13,695 nt of DNA from an uncultured Angelakisella sp. GTDB taxonomy: Bacteria > Bacillota > Clostridia > Oscillospirales > Ruminococcaceae. Of this stretch, positions 1 through 7,947 are shown one piece after another. Every line of letters begins with the position of its first letter. The first letter of the stretch is position 1. The stretch is taken from the NCBI GenBank assembly GCA_937914895.1, contig CALGIL010000281.1, positions 1-13,695 on the forward strand. Reading direction: 5' to 3'. A program made the position numbers and the translations under genes. The notes under the pieces are model-generated. The model saw only the letters and a list, made by a program, of their open reading frames with translations. It searched no databases and had not been told where the DNA came from.

Positions 1-556
1 CCTCGGCCCGCTCCAGGCGGCGCTCCGCCTCCCCCTTGCGGTAGCGAAACCGCGAGATGCCGGCCGCCTCCTCAAAAATTTCCCGCCGCTGGGTGCTTTT
101 GGCCGAGACGATCTCGGCGATCTTGCCCTGCTCGATGATGGAATAGCCATCCCGCCCAAGGCCGGTGTCCATAAACAGCTCGTAGACGTCCCTTAGGCGC
201 ACCTGGTGGCTGTTGATGCGGTATTCGCTTTCGCCGCTGCGGTACAGCTTTCGGGTGATGACCACCTCGTCGCTGTCCACGTCCAGCTCCCGGTCGGCGT
301 TGTCGATAAACAGGGAGACCCAGGTAAAGCCCTGGGGGCTGCGGGTGCGGGTGCCGTTAAAAATGACGTCCTCCATTTTGGTGCCCCGCAGGGATTTGCT
401 GGACTGCTCGCCGAACACCCACTTGACCGCGTCGCTGATGTTGCTTTTTCCGCTGCCGTTGGGGCCCACCACGGCGGTGATGCCGTCGTCAAAGGTCAGC
501 TTAATCCGGTCGGCAAAGGACTTAAAGCCCTGCATTTCTATTCCGCGCAGTCTCAT
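1..556 (-). CDS. smc: Chromosome partition ATPase SMC, N-terminal part (cut by left edge)
   Basis: The first 185 residues of SMC, the ATPase that with ScpA and ScpB organises and separates chromosomes; the rest lies beyond the left edge. The protein opens with MRLRGIEMQGFKSFAD, the usual SMC start. The Walker A motif GPNGSGKSN is at residues 31-39, the R-loop (SLRG, Arg57) follows, and the Q-loop glutamine is at about 143 in IIEQGKI. The visible part ends in RRLERAE, where the first coiled coil of the family begins. Walker B, the signature motif and the hinge are out of view. The ATG at 554-556 overlaps the stop of the upstream radical SAM gene in an ATGA, which suggests translational coupling. 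The frame is open from this ATG to the edge, with no break. Identity is near certain. Confidence 0.97.
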   Translation of the reverse strand, partial: MRLRGIEMQGFKSFADRIKLTFDDGITAVVGPNGSGKSNISDAVKWVFGEQSSKSLRGTKMEDVIFNGTRTRSPQGFTWVSLFIDNADRELDVDSDEVVITRKLYRSGESEYRINSHQVRLRDVYELFMDTGLGRDGYSIIEQGKIAEIVSAKSTQRREIFEEAAGISRFRYRKGEAERRLERAE

Positions 557-1554
557 ACCGCACCTCCCTGTGTGAGGATATAGGGCGCCGCCAGGTCCGG
601 GCATATCCGGACCGCAATCTGAAAGCCAAGGGCCTCCAGGGCCCGCATATTCTGCCGCTTCTGCCCCACCACCTGGGACAGGTATCGGGGATTTACCTGT
701 AACGTATATTGGCTTACACCGGGCGCTCCCAGCCGGGAAAGAAGATCGCGGAGGATTCGCCTGCTTTGGCAAAGCTCCCCCAGCGCTGGGTGATAGCAGC
801 CCCCGGTGATACGGGCCTCCATCTCCCGGGAGGCATGGAGACCCACCCGGAGCACCCGGATGTCCCGCCCGCCAAAGAGGTCAAGAAGGTCGGCGCAGAG
901 GTCCACCGTCTCCTCCAGGGTGGGCGGCGTATACGCCCCCGTCCGCAGCAGCGCATCCAAATGGGTGCCGGCCAGCACTACGGTGGGGTAGATCCGCACC
1001 TCCCGGGGGCCAAGGTCGGCCAGCCGCCGCCCGGTTTCCAGGTCCATCTCCCGGCTGCTGCCGTACAGGCCGGTCATCATCTGAAGGCCCAGAGCCAGCC
1101 CCCGGTCCCGGATCAGGGCCGAGGCCCGGGCCACGTCCTTTGCCAAGTGGCCCCGGCGGTTGGCCGTCAATACTTTATTATACATGGACTGGGCCCCCAG
1201 CTCAATAGCGGAGACCCCGTAAGCTTCTAAAATATCCAGCATTTCCTCGTCCACAGCGTCCGGCCGGGTGGAGACCCGGATGCCGGTGATCCGCCCGTCC
1301 TGTAAAAAGGGCTGGACCGCCGCCAGCAGGGCGGTCATCTCCCCCCTGGGGATAGCCGTAAAGCTGCCGCCGAAAAAGGCGATCTCCCCCCGGGCGTCCG
1401 GGGCAAACCGGGCCAGGGCGCTTTGGCACAGCCCGGCGGCCTCCTCCGGGCCGGGCGCCCGCCGCGCCCCGGAGATGGTGTGCTGGTCGCAGAAGCTGCA
1501 CTGCCGGGGGCAGCCCATATGGGGCACAAAGATGGGGATGGACGCCCGGGTCAT
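553..1554 (-). CDS. Elp3-like radical SAM protein, substrate unknown
   Basis: A 333-residue radical SAM enzyme. The cluster-binding motif CxxxCxxC is Cys15, Cys19 and Cys22 (in CPRQCSFC), expected to hold a [4Fe-4S] cluster that cleaves S-adenosylmethionine. FFGGSFTAI follows near residue 60 and ELGAQSM near 140; both resemble the radical SAM half of Elp3. The acetyltransferase half of Elp3 is absent, as the protein ends soon after the barrel in a short C-terminal extension. Elp3 modifies wobble uridine in tRNA, but carrying that role over to this short homologue is only inference. It sits between rnc and smc, overlapping each by 4 bp in an ATGA, so the three are probably translated together. 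From memory, a radical SAM gene at this spot recurs in Clostridia. Class assignment is firm; function is not. Confidence 0.9.
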   Translation of the reverse strand: MTRASIPIFVPHMGCPRQCSFCDQHTISGARRAPGPEEAAGLCQSALARFAPDARGEIAFFGGSFTAIPRGEMTALLAAVQPFLQDGRITGIRVSTRPDAVDEEMLDILEAYGVSAIELGAQSMYNKVLTANRRGHLAKDVARASALIRDRGLALGLQMMTGLYGSSREMDLETGRRLADLGPREVRIYPTVVLAGTHLDALLRTGAYTPPTLEETVDLCADLLDLFGGRDIRVLRVGLHASREMEARITGGCYHPALGELCQSRRILRDLLSRLGAPGVSQYTLQVNPRYLSQVVGQKRQNMRALEALGFQIAVRICPDLAAPYILTQGGAV

Positions 1555-2222
1555 CTGCCCATGAGGGCCAGGGCCTCCTTGGCCGCCAGCTGCTCGGCCC
1601 CCTTTTTGCTGCGGGCCTTGCCCCGCCCGATGACGTTGCTGTTAAGGCGCACCTCCACCTCAAAGTGTTTATCGTGGTCGGGGCCCTCCTCGCGCACCAG
1701 CACATAGCTGACCCGCTCCTCGGGGTTTTGCTGGATGATCTCCTGCAAAGTGGTCTTGTAGTCCACAAAGGGCGCGCCCTGGGTGGACGCCTCCAGCTGC
1801 TCCCGGGCAAAGCGGAGGATAAATTCCGACGCGGCCTCCAGCCCGCCGTCCAGATAAATGGCGGCAATGAGGGCCTCAAAGCCGTCGGACACCACCGAGG
1901 GGCGCTCGCGTCCCCCCATGTGCTCCTCCCCCCTGCCCAGCAGCAGCTCGCCGCCCAGGTCAATCTCCTGGGCAAACTGGAACAGGGACTGTTCGCAGAC
2001 AATGGAGGCCCGGATCTTAGTCAGGTCCCCTTCATCCAGGTGGTACCGCCGGAAGATGTAATCCGATACCACCAGGGACAGCACCGCGTCCCCCAAAAAC
2101 TCCATGCGCTCGTTGCTCTCCATCTCCCCCTTGGCCTCGTTGGCATAGGAGGAGTGGGTCAGCGCCCGCTTTAAGATTTTTTTATCCCCAAAGGTATAGC
2201 CGATTTTCGCTTCCAGACTCAT
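1551..2222 (-). CDS. rnc: Ribonuclease III
   Basis: Double-strand-specific endoribonuclease of 223 residues, the usual length. It separates rRNA precursors and cuts structured mRNAs in the cytoplasm. The N-terminal catalytic domain carries the signature NERMEFLGDAVL, giving metal ligands Glu38, Glu41 and Asp45. The second pair is Asp113 and Glu116 in SDGFEALIAAIYLDGG. All expected acidic residues are present, so it should be active as a homodimer. A double-stranded RNA-binding domain covers about 153-222 and ends in the typical KKGAEQLAAKEAL helix. The ATG at 2220-2222 has a moderate GGGAAGAGGG site just upstream. Its stop overlaps the start of the radical SAM gene by 4 bp. plsX lies 42 bp upstream with no acyl carrier protein gene between, unlike many Firmicutes. 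Confidence 0.97.
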   Translation of the reverse strand: MSLEAKIGYTFGDKKILKRALTHSSYANEAKGEMESNERMEFLGDAVLSLVVSDYIFRRYHLDEGDLTKIRASIVCEQSLFQFAQEIDLGGELLLGRGEEHMGGRERPSVVSDGFEALIAAIYLDGGLEAASEFILRFAREQLEASTQGAPFVDYKTTLQEIIQQNPEERVSYVLVREEGPDHDKHFEVEVRLNSNVIGRGKARSKKGAEQLAAKEALALMGR

Positions 2223-2264
2223 AAGGACCCTCTTCCCATTTCATTCCCCGCCGGGGGGCTTGCT

Positions 2265-3278
2265 TTATTCCTCGGGCTCGTCCCCGGCGCCCTGTGCGGC
2301 AAGGCTCCGGGCAATTTCGCCCACCACGTCCTCCTGGACGCAGCGCATGGCCTGGCGCACCGCATTTTTGATGGCCTTAGCGTCGGAGTTGCCGTGGGCC
2401 TTGATGACCGGCCGACGGGCCCCCAGCAGCAGGGCGCCGCCGTGTTCGCTGCTGTCCAGCTTCTTTTTAAACCCGGCCACCTGGTTTTTCAGCAGCAGCG
2501 CCCCCACCTTGGTGGCGGCGGAGGCCATAAACATGGACTTGAGCTCCCCGGTGAACATCTTGGCAAGACCCTCGGTCAGCTTGAGGATGACGTTGCCGGT
2601 AAAGCCGTCGCAGACCGCCACGTCGCAGCCGCCCAGGGGCACCTCCCGGGCCTCCACGTTGCCGATAAAGTTGATGCCCGCGCCCCGCAGCAATTTGTTG
2701 GCCTCAATCTGCAGGTCGGTGCCCTTGTTGTCCTCGGTGCCGATGTTTACCATGCCCACCCGGGGGTTTTTGATCCCCTGGATGCGCTCCATATACACCG
2801 AGCCCATAACCCCGAACTGTTTTAGCATCTCGGGGCGGCATTCGCTGTTGGCGCCCGCGTCCAGCAGCAGGTACAGCCCGGCGCTGTTGGGGATGACGGT
2901 GGCGATGGCGCACCGCTTGATGCCCTTAAGGCGCTTTACAAGCACCGAGGCGCCCACCACCGCGGCCCCGGTGCTGCCGGCGGTGACAAAGGCGTCCCCC
3001 TTGCCGTCGGCCAGCAGCTGGCAGCCCACCGCCATAGAGGAATTCTTATATTCCCCCCGCAGCTTGACCGGGTCCTCCTCCACGGGAATCACATCCGGCG
3101 CGTGGACAATCTCCAACCCGGTCATGGCGATATTGTGTTCCGCCGCGGCCGATTCTATTCTCGCCCGGTCCCCCACCAGGGTGATGGGGGCGCCCAACTC
3201 GGCCGCCGCCTGGGCGCAGCCCTCCAGTACCGCCAGGGGCGCGTTGTCCCCTCCAAAGGCATCCACAATGATGTTCAT
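2265..3278 (-). CDS. plsX: Phosphate acyltransferase PlsX
   Basis: Peripheral membrane enzyme that moves acyl groups from acyl-ACP to inorganic phosphate. The acyl-phosphate is then used by PlsY to acylate glycerol-3-phosphate, the first step of phospholipid synthesis in most Gram-positives. The product is 337 residues, typical for the family. It begins MNIIVDAFGGDNAPLAV, matching the PlsX N-terminus. VTAGSTGAAVVG near residue 93 corresponds to the family's glycine-rich AGNTGA segment, with Ser in place of the more usual Asn. I chose the ATG at 3276-3278 over a TTG seven codons upstream because the conserved region starts there and an AGGAG site lies 10 bases before it, inside the end of trmFO. 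trmFO ends 7 bp upstream. The companion fab genes and acpP are not beside it in view. Confidence 0.96.
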   Translation of the reverse strand: MNIIVDAFGGDNAPLAVLEGCAQAAAELGAPITLVGDRARIESAAAEHNIAMTGLEIVHAPDVIPVEEDPVKLRGEYKNSSMAVGCQLLADGKGDAFVTAGSTGAAVVGASVLVKRLKGIKRCAIATVIPNSAGLYLLLDAGANSECRPEMLKQFGVMGSVYMERIQGIKNPRVGMVNIGTEDNKGTDLQIEANKLLRGAGINFIGNVEAREVPLGGCDVAVCDGFTGNVILKLTEGLAKMFTGELKSMFMASAATKVGALLLKNQVAGFKKKLDSSEHGGALLLGARRPVIKAHGNSDAKAIKNAVRQAMRCVQEDVVGEIARSLAAQGAGDEPEE

Positions 3279-3285
3279 CCGTCTG

Positions 3286-4617
3286 TCACTCCTGTCCAAA
3301 GTATTGGGCGGCGTACCGCTCCATGGCCGCCACGGCCCGGTCCGCCAGGGCGGTGTACCGCTCCTCCTTACCCATCCGGCGCCCCGCGGGGGGCTCCTCC
3401 ACTGGGGGCAGAAGCCCCATGTTGCTGCCCATGGGCTGAAAATCCTCCACTCCGGGGTCGCTGACGGTCCGGCAGAGGGCGCCCACCATGGTCTGGGGGG
3501 GCGGAGAAGGGATGTCCCTGCCCGCCAGCCGCGCGGCCAGCACCCGCCCGGCCACCATGCCGCTGGCGGCGGACTCCATGTAGCCCTCCACCCCGGTCAT
3601 CTGCCCGGCAAAAAAGATTTGTTCCTCCTGCCGCAGGCAGAACCGGCTGTCCAGCAGCCGGGGGGAATCCAGAAAGGTGTTGCGGTGCATCACCCCATAG
3701 CGGTAAAACTCCGCCGCCTCCAGCCCGGGAATCATGGAAAAGACCCGCTTTTGTTCGGGAAAGGTGAGGTTGGTCTGGAACCCCACCAGATTATAAAGGC
3801 TGCCGCCGGCATTTTCCCGGCGCAGCTGGATGTTGGCCCAGGGGCGGTGCCCGGTTTTGGGGTTGGTAATTCCCACCGGGCGCATGGGGCCGAAGCGCAG
3901 GGTATCCCTCCCCCGCCGGGCCATGACCTCGATGGGCATACAGCCCTCGTACACCCGGAAGAACTCCCGCTCAAATTCCCTCAGCTCCACGGTTTTGGCG
4001 TCCACAAGGGCATCGTAAAACCCCTCGTACTCCTCTTTGTCAAAGGGGCAGTTGATGTAATCCGCCTCCCCCCGGCCATAGCGGGTGGCAAAAAAGACCC
4101 GGTCCATATCGATGGAATCCTTTGCCACAATGGGGGCGGAGGCGTCGTAAAAGCTGAGGGTTTTGGCCCCGCACAGGGCCGTGACGGCATCGGCCAGCGC
4201 CTGGGAGGTAAGGGGGCCCGTGGCGATGATGCCCTCCCCCTGGGGGATTTGGGTGACCTCCCCCCGGACCACGGTGATACCGGGGTGCTCCTCGATTTTC
4301 CGGGTCATCCGCCGGGAGAATTCCTCCCGGTCCACCGCCAAAGCGCCCCCTGCCGACACCGCCGACCCGTCGGCGCAGGCAAGGCAGAGGGAACCCAGCA
4401 GCCGCATCTCCTCCTTGAGGAGGCCCGCGGCGGAGATATGCCGGGTGGCCTTAAAGGAGTTGGAGCAGACCAGCTCCGCAAAATCCGGACTGCGGTGGGC
4501 CGGGGAATACCGCTGGGGCTTCATTTCGTATAAAGTTACCTGTACGCCGGCGTTTGCCAGGGCCCAGGCGGCCTCGCAGCCGGCCAGGCCCGCGCCCGCC
4601 ACCCAGGCCTTACGCAT
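3286..4617 (-). CDS. trmFO: Folate-dependent tRNA (uracil-5-)-methyltransferase TrmFO
   Basis: Flavoenzyme that makes ribothymidine at position 54 in the T-loop of tRNAs, taking carbon from methylenetetrahydrofolate and electrons from NAD(P)H through FAD, rather than S-adenosylmethionine. The product is 443 residues, the normal length. The dinucleotide fold GAGLAG is at 8-13, followed by the acidic end of the second strand in TLYEMKP. Two cysteines match those tied to catalysis in the Bacillus enzyme: Cys51 in ELVCSNSFK and Cys226 in YEGCMPIEVMARRG. The C-terminal FAD segment FFAGQMTGVEGY is also present. The ATG at 4615-4617 overlaps the topA stop by 8 bp, so translation is probably coupled. 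The topA-trmFO pairing is known from Bacillus subtilis, where xerC, hslV and hslU follow; here plsX follows instead. Confidence 0.97.
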   Translation of the reverse strand: MRKAWVAGAGLAGCEAAWALANAGVQVTLYEMKPQRYSPAHRSPDFAELVCSNSFKATRHISAAGLLKEEMRLLGSLCLACADGSAVSAGGALAVDREEFSRRMTRKIEEHPGITVVRGEVTQIPQGEGIIATGPLTSQALADAVTALCGAKTLSFYDASAPIVAKDSIDMDRVFFATRYGRGEADYINCPFDKEEYEGFYDALVDAKTVELREFEREFFRVYEGCMPIEVMARRGRDTLRFGPMRPVGITNPKTGHRPWANIQLRRENAGGSLYNLVGFQTNLTFPEQKRVFSMIPGLEAAEFYRYGVMHRNTFLDSPRLLDSRFCLRQEEQIFFAGQMTGVEGYMESAASGMVAGRVLAARLAGRDIPSPPPQTMVGALCRTVSDPGVEDFQPMGSNMGLLPPVEEPPAGRRMGKEERYTALADRAVAAMERYAAQYFGQE

Positions 4618-6724
4618 CCTCTTCCTTCTCCTTTTTGGCGGCGGCCTCGTACCCGCAGCCCTCCTTTAGGCAATGGACTTTTTTATAGCGGCCGTTGGTG
4701 CGGAACAGGGTGGACCCGCACTTGGGGCAGTTGTCGGCCAGGGGGGTGTCCCAGGTGACAAAGGTGCAGGCGGGGTACCCTTCGCACCCATAAAAGGTGC
4801 GGCCGGTCTTGGACTTTTTGGCAATAACCTTTTTGCCGCAGACCGGGCAGGTGCCGGGGGTCTCCTGCACCAGCTTCTTGGTGTTTTTGCATTCGGGAAA
4901 GCCCGGGCAGGCCAAAAACTTGCCGTAGCGCCCGTGCTTGATGACCATGTTGCGGCCGCACAGCTCGCAGATGACGTCGGTCTCCTCGTCGGGGACCTTC
5001 ATCCGTTTGCCGTCCATATTTTTGTTGGCGGTTTCCAGGTTTTTTTCAAAGTCTGTATAAAAGTCCCGAATAACGCCCTTCCACTGGGTCTTGCCCTCCT
5101 CCACCCCATCCAGGCGCTGCTCCATGCCGGCGGTAAAGGCCACGTCCACAATATCGCTGAACTGCTCCTTCATCAGCTGGGTGGTCACCTCGCCCAGGGC
5201 CGTGGGCTTCAGGGCCTTCTGCTCCCGCTCCACATAGCCCCGCTGCTGGATGGTGCCCAGGGTGGGGGCGTAGGTGCTGGGGCGGCCGATGCCGTTTTCC
5301 TCCAGCTCCTTAATAAGGGACGCCTCGGTGTACCGCGGGGGCGGCTGGGTAAAGTGCTGGTTGGGCTTCATCTCTTTGACGTCCAGCAGCTCCCCCGCCG
5401 CCAGTGCCGGCAGCCGGGTGGATTCCTCGTCGTCCTTGCTGTCGCTGGATTCCACATACAGAGCTGTAAAGCCGTCAAACTTTACGGTGAATCCGGAGGT
5501 CTTAAACAGATGTCTGCCCGCCGTAATGTCCACCGAGACGGTGTCCAGCAGGGCGTTGGCCATCTGGCTTGCCAAAAAGCGCGCCCAAATCAGTTTATAA
5601 AGCTTATACTGGTCGGCGGACAGGCTGCCCTTTACCTTGTCCGGGGTCAGCTCGACCATAGTGGGGCGGATGGCCTCGTGGCCGTCCTGGGCGTTTTTCT
5701 TGCTTTTAAACACCCGGGGCTTGGCAAGGGCGTACTCGCTGCCAAAGGTGGCGCGGATGAATTTTTCCGCGTCGGCCAAAGCCTCGTTGGAAATGCGCAG
5801 GGAGTCGGTACGCATATAGGTGATAAGGCCCACGGCCCCCAGCCCCTCGATGTTGACGCCCTCGTACAGCTCCTGGGCGGCGCGCATGGTCCGCCGGGCC
5901 TGAAAGCCCAGCCGCCGGGACGCGTCCTGCTGGAGGGTGGAGGTAATAAAGGGCGGCGGCGCGGATTTTTTCCGGACCCCGGTTTTGACGCTTTCCACCC
6001 GCAGGGGGTTTTGCAGGACCTCCTCCAGAATTCCGTCGGCCTGCTCCTTGGTTTTGATGGTCAGCTTTTTGCCGTCCTGGCCGTGGTACTTAGCGGGAAA
6101 GGGCTTTTTATCGCTGCCCTTGCCCGCCTGCTTTGCCACCATGGCGTCAATGGACCAGTACTCCTGGGGCTTAAAGGCGCGTATCTCCTCCTCCCGGTCC
6201 ACAATAAGGCGCACGGCCACGCTTTGGACCCGCCCGGCGGACAGGCCCTTGCGGACCTTGCGCCACAGGAAGGGGCTGATTTTATAGCCCACGATGCGGT
6301 CCAGCACCCGGCGGGCCTGCTGGGCGTCCACCAGCTGCATATTGATCTTTCGGGGGTGGGCCATGCCGCTTTGCACCCCGGTTTTGGTAATTTCGTTAAA
6401 GGTGACGCGGTTATCCTTGTCCTTATCCACCCCCAGCATTTCGGCCAGGTGCCAGGAGATCGCCTCCCCCTCCCGGTCCGGGTCGGTGGCAAGATACACC
6501 GTGTCGCTTTTTTTTGCGGCGGATTTCAGTTTTTTAATCAGGTCTTCCTTTCCCTGTATGTTCTCATAAGCCGGTTCAAAGTTATGGTCCACATCCACCC
6601 CCAGCTTGCTTTTGGGCAGGTCGCGCACGTGCCCCATGGAGGCCATTACCTCGTACCCGTCCCCCAGGTATTTTTTGATGGTGGTGGCTTTGGCCGGGGA
6701 CTCCACAATCACAAGTTTCGACAT
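4610..6724 (-). CDS. topA: DNA topoisomerase I
   Basis: Type IA topoisomerase that relaxes negative supercoils by cutting one strand. At 704 residues it has the full family layout. The TOPRIM domain opens with VIVESPAK (Glu8) and carries the metal site DPDREGE at 81-87. The 5'-phosphotyrosine nucleophile is Tyr303 in GLITYMRTDS, and the EENGIGRPSTYA segment lies downstream. From about residue 585 there are three four-cysteine zinc ribbons (starting CELCG, CPVCG and CPKCG), which bind single-stranded DNA and often RNA polymerase. A charged Lys/Glu tail ends the protein. The ATG at 6722-6724 has AAGGAG eight bases upstream. dprA ends 44 bp before it. A promoter-like sequence inside dprA at 7000-7028 may give topA its own transcript of about 270 nt leader length. 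Confidence 0.98.
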   Translation of the reverse strand: MSKLVIVESPAKATTIKKYLGDGYEVMASMGHVRDLPKSKLGVDVDHNFEPAYENIQGKEDLIKKLKSAAKKSDTVYLATDPDREGEAISWHLAEMLGVDKDKDNRVTFNEITKTGVQSGMAHPRKINMQLVDAQQARRVLDRIVGYKISPFLWRKVRKGLSAGRVQSVAVRLIVDREEEIRAFKPQEYWSIDAMVAKQAGKGSDKKPFPAKYHGQDGKKLTIKTKEQADGILEEVLQNPLRVESVKTGVRKKSAPPPFITSTLQQDASRRLGFQARRTMRAAQELYEGVNIEGLGAVGLITYMRTDSLRISNEALADAEKFIRATFGSEYALAKPRVFKSKKNAQDGHEAIRPTMVELTPDKVKGSLSADQYKLYKLIWARFLASQMANALLDTVSVDITAGRHLFKTSGFTVKFDGFTALYVESSDSKDDEESTRLPALAAGELLDVKEMKPNQHFTQPPPRYTEASLIKELEENGIGRPSTYAPTLGTIQQRGYVEREQKALKPTALGEVTTQLMKEQFSDIVDVAFTAGMEQRLDGVEEGKTQWKGVIRDFYTDFEKNLETANKNMDGKRMKVPDEETDVICELCGRNMVIKHGRYGKFLACPGFPECKNTKKLVQETPGTCPVCGKKVIAKKSKTGRTFYGCEGYPACTFVTWDTPLADNCPKCGSTLFRTNGRYKKVHCLKEGCGYEAAAKKEKEEDA

Positions 6725-6768
6725 CAGGTTCTCCTTATTTCAGCCGTATTTCTTCTATGCAATCGGCC

Positions 6769-7947
6769 CTATTTCCGGCTGAAGCGCCGTCCGGGATGGA
6801 CGCGCACCAGGCCGAAAATCTCCAGCTGGGTCAGGGTGGCAAGCACCAGACCCACGCCAAGGCCGCTGGTTTCCGTAAGCTCGTCGGAGGATTTTGGTTC
6901 CGTGCCCAGCAGGTCGTACACCCTGCGCTGGGGGTCGCTGAGGCCCTCAGTCAGCCTCGTCTGCACGGGGGCGGGGTCCTTCTTCCCGCCCTGGGGTACA
7001 TTATAACCGTTTCCGGAGGGTTTATCAAAGGGGGGCCGGGCATTTTTTCCTTCTGCCGCGGGGTCCTCCCACAGCAGGTGCCCGTATTGGGCCAGAATAT
7101 CCCCGGCGTCCCGGGCCATAATGGCCCCTTGGGAAATAAGCCAGTTGGGGGCCTGGGAAAGGCCGGAAAACACGTCCCCCGGGACGGCAAAAACGTCCCG
7201 GTCCTGGGTGAGGGCATGGCCCGCGGTGATGAGGGAGCCGCTGCGGGGGGCGCCCTCCACCACCACCGTCCCCTGGCAGAGGCCGGAGATAATCCGGTTG
7301 CGAATGGGAAAGTGATAGGGAAAAGCATCGCACCCCGGCGGGAACTCGGTGACGATGGCGCCGCCGTATTCCACAATGGACCGGGCCAGGTCCCGGTTGG
7401 CGGCGGGATAGGGCCTGTCGATGCCGGCGCCCCATACCGCGATGGTCCGGCCCGCGGCGCGCAGGGCCGCCTGGTGGCAGATGGTGTCGATGCCCATGGC
7501 CATGCCGCTGACAATGATGACGCCGGCGGACGCCAAATCCCCGGCAATGTATTCCGCCACGCGGCGGCCATAGTCGGAATGGTGCCGGGTGCCCACCATG
7601 GCAATGCACAGGGTGTCGTCCAGGTCCTCCAGGCTGCCAAGGACATACAGCACGGCGGGCGGGGCGTAAATCTGCCGCAGCCGGTCGGGGTATCCTTCGT
7701 CGTCCGGGGTCAGGATGGCACACCGGCGGTCCTCGCAGATCTTAAAGATTTTTTCCAGCCTGCCGGGGGTGGCCTTCCGCAGCCGGTCGGCCTCGACGGA
7801 GGTCAGGCGCAAAACCTTTTCCCGGTCGCCGGGGGACAGGGCAAACCAGTTGGACGGGTGGCCCACCCGCTCCAGGGCCTTTTGCCCCCGGGTGGTGCCA
7901 AAGCCAAATACCTCCTGGAACAGCATCCAGGCACAGCGGTCATCCAT
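6769..7947 (-). CDS. dprA: DNA-processing protein DprA
   Basis: Single-stranded DNA-binding protein that loads RecA on incoming DNA in natural transformation; it is also widely kept in species not known to be competent. The product is 392 residues. An N-terminal helical region (about 1-75) leads into the extended Rossmann fold with VGTRHHSDYG near 118-127, SGMAMGID at 147-154, GGAIVTEFPPG near 195, FPIRNRIISGL near 213 and RSGSLITAGHA near 235. A low-conservation linker (about 295-325) joins it to a C-terminal winged helix (about 325-392). The family usually has Arg in SGxARGID, here Met. I chose the ATG at 7945-7947, where homology begins and which overlaps the preceding stop by 8 bp. The frame stays open further upstream, but that stretch encodes the preceding methyltransferase in another frame. 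Confidence 0.95.
   Translation of the reverse strand: MDDRCAWMLFQEVFGFGTTRGQKALERVGHPSNWFALSPGDREKVLRLTSVEADRLRKATPGRLEKIFKICEDRRCAILTPDDEGYPDRLRQIYAPPAVLYVLGSLEDLDDTLCIAMVGTRHHSDYGRRVAEYIAGDLASAGVIIVSGMAMGIDTICHQAALRAAGRTIAVWGAGIDRPYPAANRDLARSIVEYGGAIVTEFPPGCDAFPYHFPIRNRIISGLCQGTVVVEGAPRSGSLITAGHALTQDRDVFAVPGDVFSGLSQAPNWLISQGAIMARDAGDILAQYGHLLWEDPAAEGKNARPPFDKPSGNGYNVPQGGKKDPAPVQTRLTEGLSDPQRRVYDLLGTEPKSSDELTETSGLGVGLVLATLTQLEIFGLVRVHPGRRFSRK
7000..7028 (-). promoter_or_regulatory. Candidate internal promoter in dprA, upstream of topA
   Basis: The minus strand has TTGATA (7028-7023) and a perfect TATAAT (7005-7000) with a 17-base spacer. It falls in the poorly conserved linker of dprA between the Rossmann fold and the winged helix, where the protein tolerates change. 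Transcription would start near 6993, about 270 bases before topA, and would serve topA, trmFO and later genes. No experimental support is visible; the call rests on the boxes and their spacing in GC-rich DNA. Confidence 0.5.

Noticed and set aside
2243..2257. CCCC/GGGG hairpin between plsX and rnc considered as a terminator.
   Set aside because: The stem is only about four pairs and no T-run follows on the minus strand.
3279..3299. TTG start for plsX seven codons upstream of the chosen ATG.
   Set aside because: The AGGAG ribosome site would lie inside the coding part, and the conserved PlsX sequence begins at the ATG.
2260..4533. Very long plus-strand open frame (757 codons) opposite plsX and trmFO.
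   Set aside because: It is a mirror of GC-rich coding DNA: low-complexity, rich in Gly, Pro, His and Arg, with no recognisable motif, and both genes beneath it are intact known families.
6725..6768. Possible promoter in the dprA-topA gap (TTGCAT, 17 bases, AATAAG).
   Set aside because: The -10 match is poor and overlaps the topA ribosome site region, leaving almost no leader. The site inside dprA is much better.
4673..7006. Plus-strand open frame (777 codons) opposite topA.
   Set aside because: Same shadow effect of high third-position GC; topA on the minus strand is complete and has all its catalytic residues.
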